From Streptomyces sp. ERV7 (GTDB lineage Bacteria; Actinomycetota; Actinomycetes; Streptomycetales; Streptomycetaceae), in NCBI RefSeq assembly GCF_001653515.1, contig NZ_LYOY01000051.1, forward strand, positions 124,001-188,000: a DNA stretch of 64,000 nucleotides. Reading direction: 5' to 3'. This document shows, in pieces, positions 60,102-64,000 of the stretch. Under the pieces are notes generated by a model, which saw nothing but the letters and a program-made list of their open reading frames with translations, did no database searches and was not told the origin of the DNA. Positions within the stretch are counted from its first letter, which is position 1; every line of letters starts with the position of its first letter. The position numbers were made by a program, and so were the translations under genes.

Positions 60102-61445
60102 ATGCCCCCAGGCATCACGCTCGCAGCTGACGCTCCGCAGCTGTCCAGCGCCAACACCGGATTCATGCTGATCTGCTCAGCACTGGTGATGATCATGACC
60201 CCCGGCCTGGCCTTCTTCTACGGAGGCATGGTCCGCGTCAAGAGCACGCTCAACATGCTGATGATGAGCTTCATCAGCCTCGGGATCGTCACGATCCTGT
60301 GGGTGCTCTACGGCTTCAGCCTCAGCTTCGGCGAGTCCAACGGCTTCATCGGCTGGAGCAAGGACTACTTCGGGCTCAGTGGCATCGGCATCGTCCAGCT
60401 CTGGCCCGGCTACACCGTCCCGATCTACGTCTTCGCCGTCTTCCAGCTGATGTTCGCGGTGATCACCCCGGCGCTGATAAGCGGCGCGCTCGCCGACCGC
60501 GTCAAGTTCAGCGCCTGGGCGCTGTTCATCACTCTGTGGGTCACGATCGTCTACTTCCCGGTCGCGCACTGGGTGTGGGCCTCCGACGGCTGGCTCTTCA
60601 AGAAGGGCGTCATCGACTTCGCGGGCGGCACCGCGGTGCACATCAACGCCGGTGCGGCGGCCCTCGGCGTCATCCTGGTGATCGGCAAGCGCGTCGGCTT
60701 CAAGAAGGACCCGATGCGCCCGCACAGCCTGCCGCTCGTCATGCTCGGCGCCGGGCTGCTGTGGTTCGGCTGGTTCGGCTTCAACGCCGGCTCCTGGCTC
60801 GGCAACGACGACGGCGTGGGCGCCGTGATGTTCGTCAACACCCAGGTCGCCACCGCCGCCGCGATGCTCGCCTGGCTGCTCTACGAGAAGCTGCGCCACG
60901 GCTCCTTCACCACCCTCGGCGCCGCCTCCGGCGCGGTCGCGGGCCTGGTCGCCATCACCCCGTCCGGCGGCTGCGTCAGCCCCCTCGGCGCGATCGCGGT
61001 CGGTGCCATCGCCGGTGTGCTCTGCGCCATGGCCGTAGGCCTCAAGTACCGCTTCGGCTACGACGACTCCCTCGACGTCGTCGGCGTCCACATGGTCGGC
61101 GGCATCGCCGGCTCCCTCCTCGTGGGCCTCTTCGCCACCGGCGGCGTACAGTCCGACGCCAAGGGCCTCTTCTACGGCGGCGGCCTCGACCAGCTCGGCA
61201 AGCAGGCCATCGGCGTCGGCGCGGTCCTCGGCTACTCGCTGGTGGTCTCCGCGGCCCTCGCCTTCCTGCTCGACAAGACGATGGGGATGCGGGTCGCCGA
61301 GGACGACGAGGTCTCGGGCATCGACCAGGTCGAGCACGCCGAGACGGCGTACGACTTCAGCGGCGCGGGCGGCGGCACCGCCGTCCGCACGTCCGCCCCG
61401 GCCCCGGGCGAGAAGGCAGCGCAGAACAAGAAGGTGGACGCATGA
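60102..61445 (+). CDS. amtB: Ammonium transporter AmtB
   Basis: A 447-residue channel-like transporter with 11 expected membrane segments. The twin histidines are in AVHINAGAAALG and GVHMVGGIAGS; FFYGGMVRVKSTLNM and LWFGWFGFNAGSW are family motifs. The C-terminal cytoplasmic tail, which PII proteins contact, is longer than in E. coli. The ATG at 60102 gives MPPGITLAADAPQLSSAN. The stop overlaps glnK (ATGA). Likely induced by GlnR under low nitrogen. Confidence 0.96.
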   Translation: MPPGITLAADAPQLSSANTGFMLICSALVMIMTPGLAFFYGGMVRVKSTLNMLMMSFISLGIVTILWVLYGFSLSFGESNGFIGWSKDYFGLSGIGIVQLWPGYTVPIYVFAVFQLMFAVITPALISGALADRVKFSAWALFITLWVTIVYFPVAHWVWASDGWLFKKGVIDFAGGTAVHINAGAAALGVILVIGKRVGFKKDPMRPHSLPLVMLGAGLLWFGWFGFNAGSWLGNDDGVGAVMFVNTQVATAAAMLAWLLYEKLRHGSFTTLGAASGAVAGLVAITPSGGCVSPLGAIAVGAIAGVLCAMAVGLKYRFGYDDSLDVVGVHMVGGIAGSLLVGLFATGGVQSDAKGLFYGGGLDQLGKQAIGVGAVLGYSLVVSAALAFLLDKTMGMRVAEDDEVSGIDQVEHAETAYDFSGAGGGTAVRTSAPAPGEKAAQNKKVDA

Positions 61446-61780
61446 AGCTGATCACCGCGGTCGTCAAGCCGCACCGCCTGGACGAGATCAAGGAGGCCCT
61501 CCAGGCCTTCGGGGTCCACGGCCTCACGGTCACCGAGGCCAGCGGATACGGGCGCCAGCGCGGCCACACCGAGGTCTACCGCGGCGCCGAGTACACCGTC
61601 GACCTCGTCCCCAAGATCCGTATCGAGGTCCTGGTCGAGGACGACGACGCCGAGCAGCTGATCGACGTGGTGGTCAAGGCCGCCAGGACCGGCAAGATCG
61701 GCGACGGAAAGGTGTGGAGCGTGCCGGTGGAGACGGCGGTACGGGTCCGCACCGGCGAACGCGGTCCCGACGCCCTCTGA
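61442..61780 (+). CDS. glnK: PII signal transduction protein GlnK
   Basis: A 112-residue trimeric PII protein. MKLITAVVKPHRLDEIKEAL starts it, and the T loop GHTEVYRGAEYTVDLVPK has Tyr51, which is adenylylated by GlnD in Streptomyces. The B loop is TGKIGDGKVWSVPVE and the C loop is VRVRTGERG. It overlaps amtB by four bases, as usual for these partners. It is followed by a truncated glnD, so its modification cycle may be altered. Confidence 0.97.
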   Translation: MKLITAVVKPHRLDEIKEALQAFGVHGLTVTEASGYGRQRGHTEVYRGAEYTVDLVPKIRIEVLVEDDDAEQLIDVVVKAARTGKIGDGKVWSVPVETAVRVRTGERGPDAL

Positions 61781-61817
61781 GTTGGTCCCCCGATCAGGTA
61801 CGGACAGGAGCTGCCGG

Positions 61818-62925
61818 GTGACGAGCGTGGAAGTCAGCACAGACACAGAGGACTCCGGATCCGGCGGCTACGCGGCGGCCCGGCTGCGCCTCCTCCAGCA
61901 GGAGGCGCGGTCCGGGCCGCCGCGCCGTGCCGCCCTGGCCCGCATCACCGACGACTGGCTGGCCCAGCTCTTCGCCGGCGCGGCCCGGGCGGCCGGGGTG
62001 CGCGGGGCCGCGCTGATGGCCGTCGGCGGCTACGGACGCGGGGAGCTGTCGCCCCGCAGCGACCTCGACCTGGTGCTCGTACACGACGGCAGCGCGAGCG
62101 CGAGCGCCGTCTCCGCACTCGCCGACGGCCTCTGGTACCCCGTCTGGGACCTGGGTCTCGCGCTCGACCACTCGGTCCGCACCCCCGCCGAGGCCCGCAG
62201 GGCCGCGGGCGCCGACCTCAAGGTGCACCTCGGCCTCCTGGACGCCCGCCATCTGGCCGGTGAGCAGAGCCTGACGGCCTCCCTGCGCACCGCCGTCCTC
62301 GCGGACTGGCGCAATCTCGCCCCCAAGCGGCTGCCCGAGCTCGACGCGCTGTGCCGCGAACGGGCCGAGCGCCAGGGCGAGTTGCAGTTCCTGCTCGAAC
62401 CCGACCTCAAGGAGGCGCGCGGCGGGCTGCGGGACGCCACCGCCCTGCGCGCGGTCGCCGCGTCCTGGCTCGCCGACGCGCCCCGCGAGGGCCTGGGCGA
62501 GGCCCGGCGCCGGCTCCTGGACGTCCGCGACGCACTGCATCTGGCCACCGGCCGGGCCACCGACCGCCTCGCCCTTCAAGAGCAGGACGCCGTCGCCGCC
62601 GCGCTCGGTGTGCTGGACGCGGACGTGCTGCTGCGCCAGGTGTACGAGGCCGCGCGGACCATCGCGTACGCCAGTGACGTCACCTGGCGCGAGGTCGGGC
62701 GGGTGCTGCGGGCCCGCTCGGCGCGGCCCCGGCTGCGCGGCCTGCTCGGCGGCCGGACGGCTGCCCCCGAGCGGACCCCGCTCGCCGAAGGGGTGGTCGA
62801 GCAGGACGGCGAGGTGGTGCTCGCGCTCGCCGCGAAACCCGAGCGAGACCCGGTGCTGCCGCTGCGGGCCGCCGCGGCCGCCGCCCGCTCCGGACTGCCG
62901 GTCTCGCGGGAAAACGTCCGCCGGG
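61818..62925 (+). pseudogene. glnD: PII-modifying nucleotidyltransferase GlnD, 3'-truncated
   Basis: The GTG at 61818 has AGGAG seven bases upstream. The product keeps the nucleotidyltransferase motif GGYGRGELSPRSDLDL (about residues 70-85) and the following helical domain with QFLLEPDLKEARGGLRDATA. Similarity ends near GLPVSRENVRR (about residue 369). Full GlnD is about 800-830 residues, so the HD domain that removes the nucleotide and both ACT glutamine-sensing domains are missing. No stop codon marks the break: the frame runs on through the ffh gene in the wrong phase to 63590, which would add about 220 random residues. A real deletion or an assembly join are both possible. Confidence 0.85.
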
Positions 62926-62926
62926 A

Positions 62927-62932
62927 TACCCT
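62927..62932 (+). promoter_or_regulatory. ffh: Likely -10 element of ffh at the glnD breakpoint
   Basis: TACCCT lies just after the point where glnD similarity ends and about 48 bp before the ffh start. It resembles Streptomyces -10 elements. No convincing -35 is seen upstream, where the sequence is glnD coding remnant. Confidence 0.4.
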
Positions 62933-62980
62933 GGGGGGCGTTCACCCGACCGCCCTACGAGCCGAGGATCCGCGACCACC

Positions 62981-64000
62981 GTGTTCGACACCCTCTCCGA
63001 CCGCCTCAGCGCGACATTCAAGAACCTCCGGGGCAAGGGCCGCCTGTCCGAGGCGGACATCGACGCCACGGCACGCGAGATCCGTATCGCCCTGCTCGAG
63101 GCGGACGTCGCCCTGCCCGTCGTCCGCGCCTTCATCAAGCAGGTCAAGGAGCGCGCCTCCGGCGTCGAGGTCTCCCAGGCGCTCAACCCCGCCCAGCAGG
63201 TCGTCAAGATCGTCAACGAGGAGCTCATCACCATCCTCGGTGGTGAGACCCGCCGGCTCCGGTTCGCCAAGACCGCCCCGACGGTCATCATGCTCGCCGG
63301 TCTCCAGGGCGCCGGTAAGACCACCCTCGCCGGAAAGCTCGGCCAGTGGCTCAAGGGCCAGGGCCACGCGCCCCTGCTCGTCGCCTGTGACCTCCAGCGG
63401 CCGAACGCCGTCAACCAGCTCTCCGTCGTCGCCGAGCGCGCGGGCGTCGCCGTCTACGCCCCGGAGCCGGGCAACGGCGTCGGCGACCCGGTCAAGGTCG
63501 CCCAGGACTCCATCGAGTACGCCCGGTCGAAGCAGTACGACGTGGTCGTCGTCGACACCGCCGGCCGCCTGGGCATCGACCACGAGATGATGCAGCAGGC
63601 CGCGGACATCCGCGACGCCGTGAAGCCCGACGAGATCCTCTTCGTCGTCGACGCCATGATCGGCCAGGACGCGGTCAACACCGCCGAGGCCTTCCGCGAC
63701 GGCGTCGGCTTCGACGGCGTGGTGCTCTCCAAGCTCGACGGCGACGCCCGCGGCGGCGCCGCGCTCTCCATCGCGCACGTCACCGGCAAGCAGATCATGT
63801 TCGCCTCCAACGGCGAGAAGCTCGACGAGTTCGACGCGTTCCACCCGGACCGCATGGCGTCGCGCATCCTCGACATGGGTGACCTGCTCACCCTGATCGA
63901 GCAGGCGGAGAAGACGTTCAGCCAAGAAGAGGCCGAGAAGATGGCCTCCAAGCTGGCGTCCAAGAAGGGCCAGGACTTCACGCTCGACGACTTCCTGGCG
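62981..64000 (+). CDS. ffh: Signal recognition particle protein Ffh (partial, 3' end outside window)
   Basis: The first 340 residues of an SRP54-type GTPase, which binds signal peptides and SRP RNA and docks on FtsY. The N domain starts MFDTLSDRLSATFKNLRGKG. The G domain has GLQGAGKTTLAGKL near residue 107, CDLQRPNAVNQL, VDTAGRLGID and SKLDGDARGGAALS. The methionine-rich M domain lies beyond the window. The GTG at 62981 has GAGGAT about 12 bases upstream. Its promoter region abuts the glnD deletion. Confidence 0.96.
   Translation, partial: MFDTLSDRLSATFKNLRGKGRLSEADIDATAREIRIALLEADVALPVVRAFIKQVKERASGVEVSQALNPAQQVVKIVNEELITILGGETRRLRFAKTAPTVIMLAGLQGAGKTTLAGKLGQWLKGQGHAPLLVACDLQRPNAVNQLSVVAERAGVAVYAPEPGNGVGDPVKVAQDSIEYARSKQYDVVVVDTAGRLGIDHEMMQQAADIRDAVKPDEILFVVDAMIGQDAVNTAEAFRDGVGFDGVVLSKLDGDARGGAALSIAHVTGKQIMFASNGEKLDEFDAFHPDRMASRILDMGDLLTLIEQAEKTFSQEEAEKMASKLASKKGQDFTLDDFLA

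Overview
The window is chromosomal DNA from a Streptomyces (at least a close actinomycete). Very high GC, many GTG starts and GTGA/ATGA stop-start overlaps fit this. So does the gene content: acyl-CoA carboxylase with an epsilon subunit, two conservons (cvnABCD), a lysine-tailed HU (HupS), NdgR beside leuCD, NsdA, and a GlnR-type box before amtB-glnK-glnD. From memory, gene order from accB to ffh closely matches the S. coelicolor stretch around SCO5535-SCO5586. No plasmid, phage, transposase or CRISPR signal was seen.

Layout. 1-5.9 kb: end of glmM, coaA, then a patchwork of broken genes (5'-truncated GH38 alpha-mannosidase, a quinone-oxidoreductase tail, a polysaccharide-lyase-8 tail) with intact STAS and GNAT genes. 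6-7.8 kb: accB-accE. 7.9-18.2 kb: two tandem conservons on the minus strand, partly homogenised by gene conversion; the second cvnA carries a frameshift. 18.8-22.8 kb: a 62-residue small protein, an FAH-family hydrolase, gltX, a HAD phosphatase and five tRNA genes (Gln, Glu, Glu, Gln, Glu). 22.9-28.8 kb: MerR/DUF4188 pair, ndgR-leuCD, hupS. 28.8-35.6 kb: cofC, plsC-gpsA-ddlA, thiL-thiD. 35.8-45.4 kb: rpmB, a DAK/FakA-like gene, recG, rsmD-coaD, a DivIVA-like coiled coil, DUF177-rpmF-rnc, mutM. 45.3-53.1 kb: HxlR regulator, CAP-domain protein, acylphosphatase, smc (frameshifted), glucose permease. 53.2-64 kb: luciferase-like monooxygenase, NCS1 permease, ftsY, a primase-like protein, nsdA, amtB-glnK-glnD (glnD truncated) and the start of ffh.

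How genes work together. gltX sits beside its Glu and Gln tRNAs, as expected where one GluRS charges both. ndgR faces leuCD across a perfect dyad. rsmD-coaD, thiL-thiD and plsC-gpsA are translationally coupled pairs. amtB-glnK-glnD is a nitrogen operon behind GlnR-like boxes. ftsY and ffh provide both GTPases of the signal recognition system.

Most noteworthy: (a) a repeat family with the core GGGGCGCGGGGAACTGCGCG, found in three separate intergenic gaps, all between convergent genes; (b) GlnD cut to its nucleotidyltransferase part, with the deletion ending at the ffh -10; (c) near-identical tracts shared by the two conservons; (d) a cluster of ACTTGAA elements around the glucose permease promoter; (e) several truncations and two frameshifts, which may be true decay or assembly faults and should be checked against reads.
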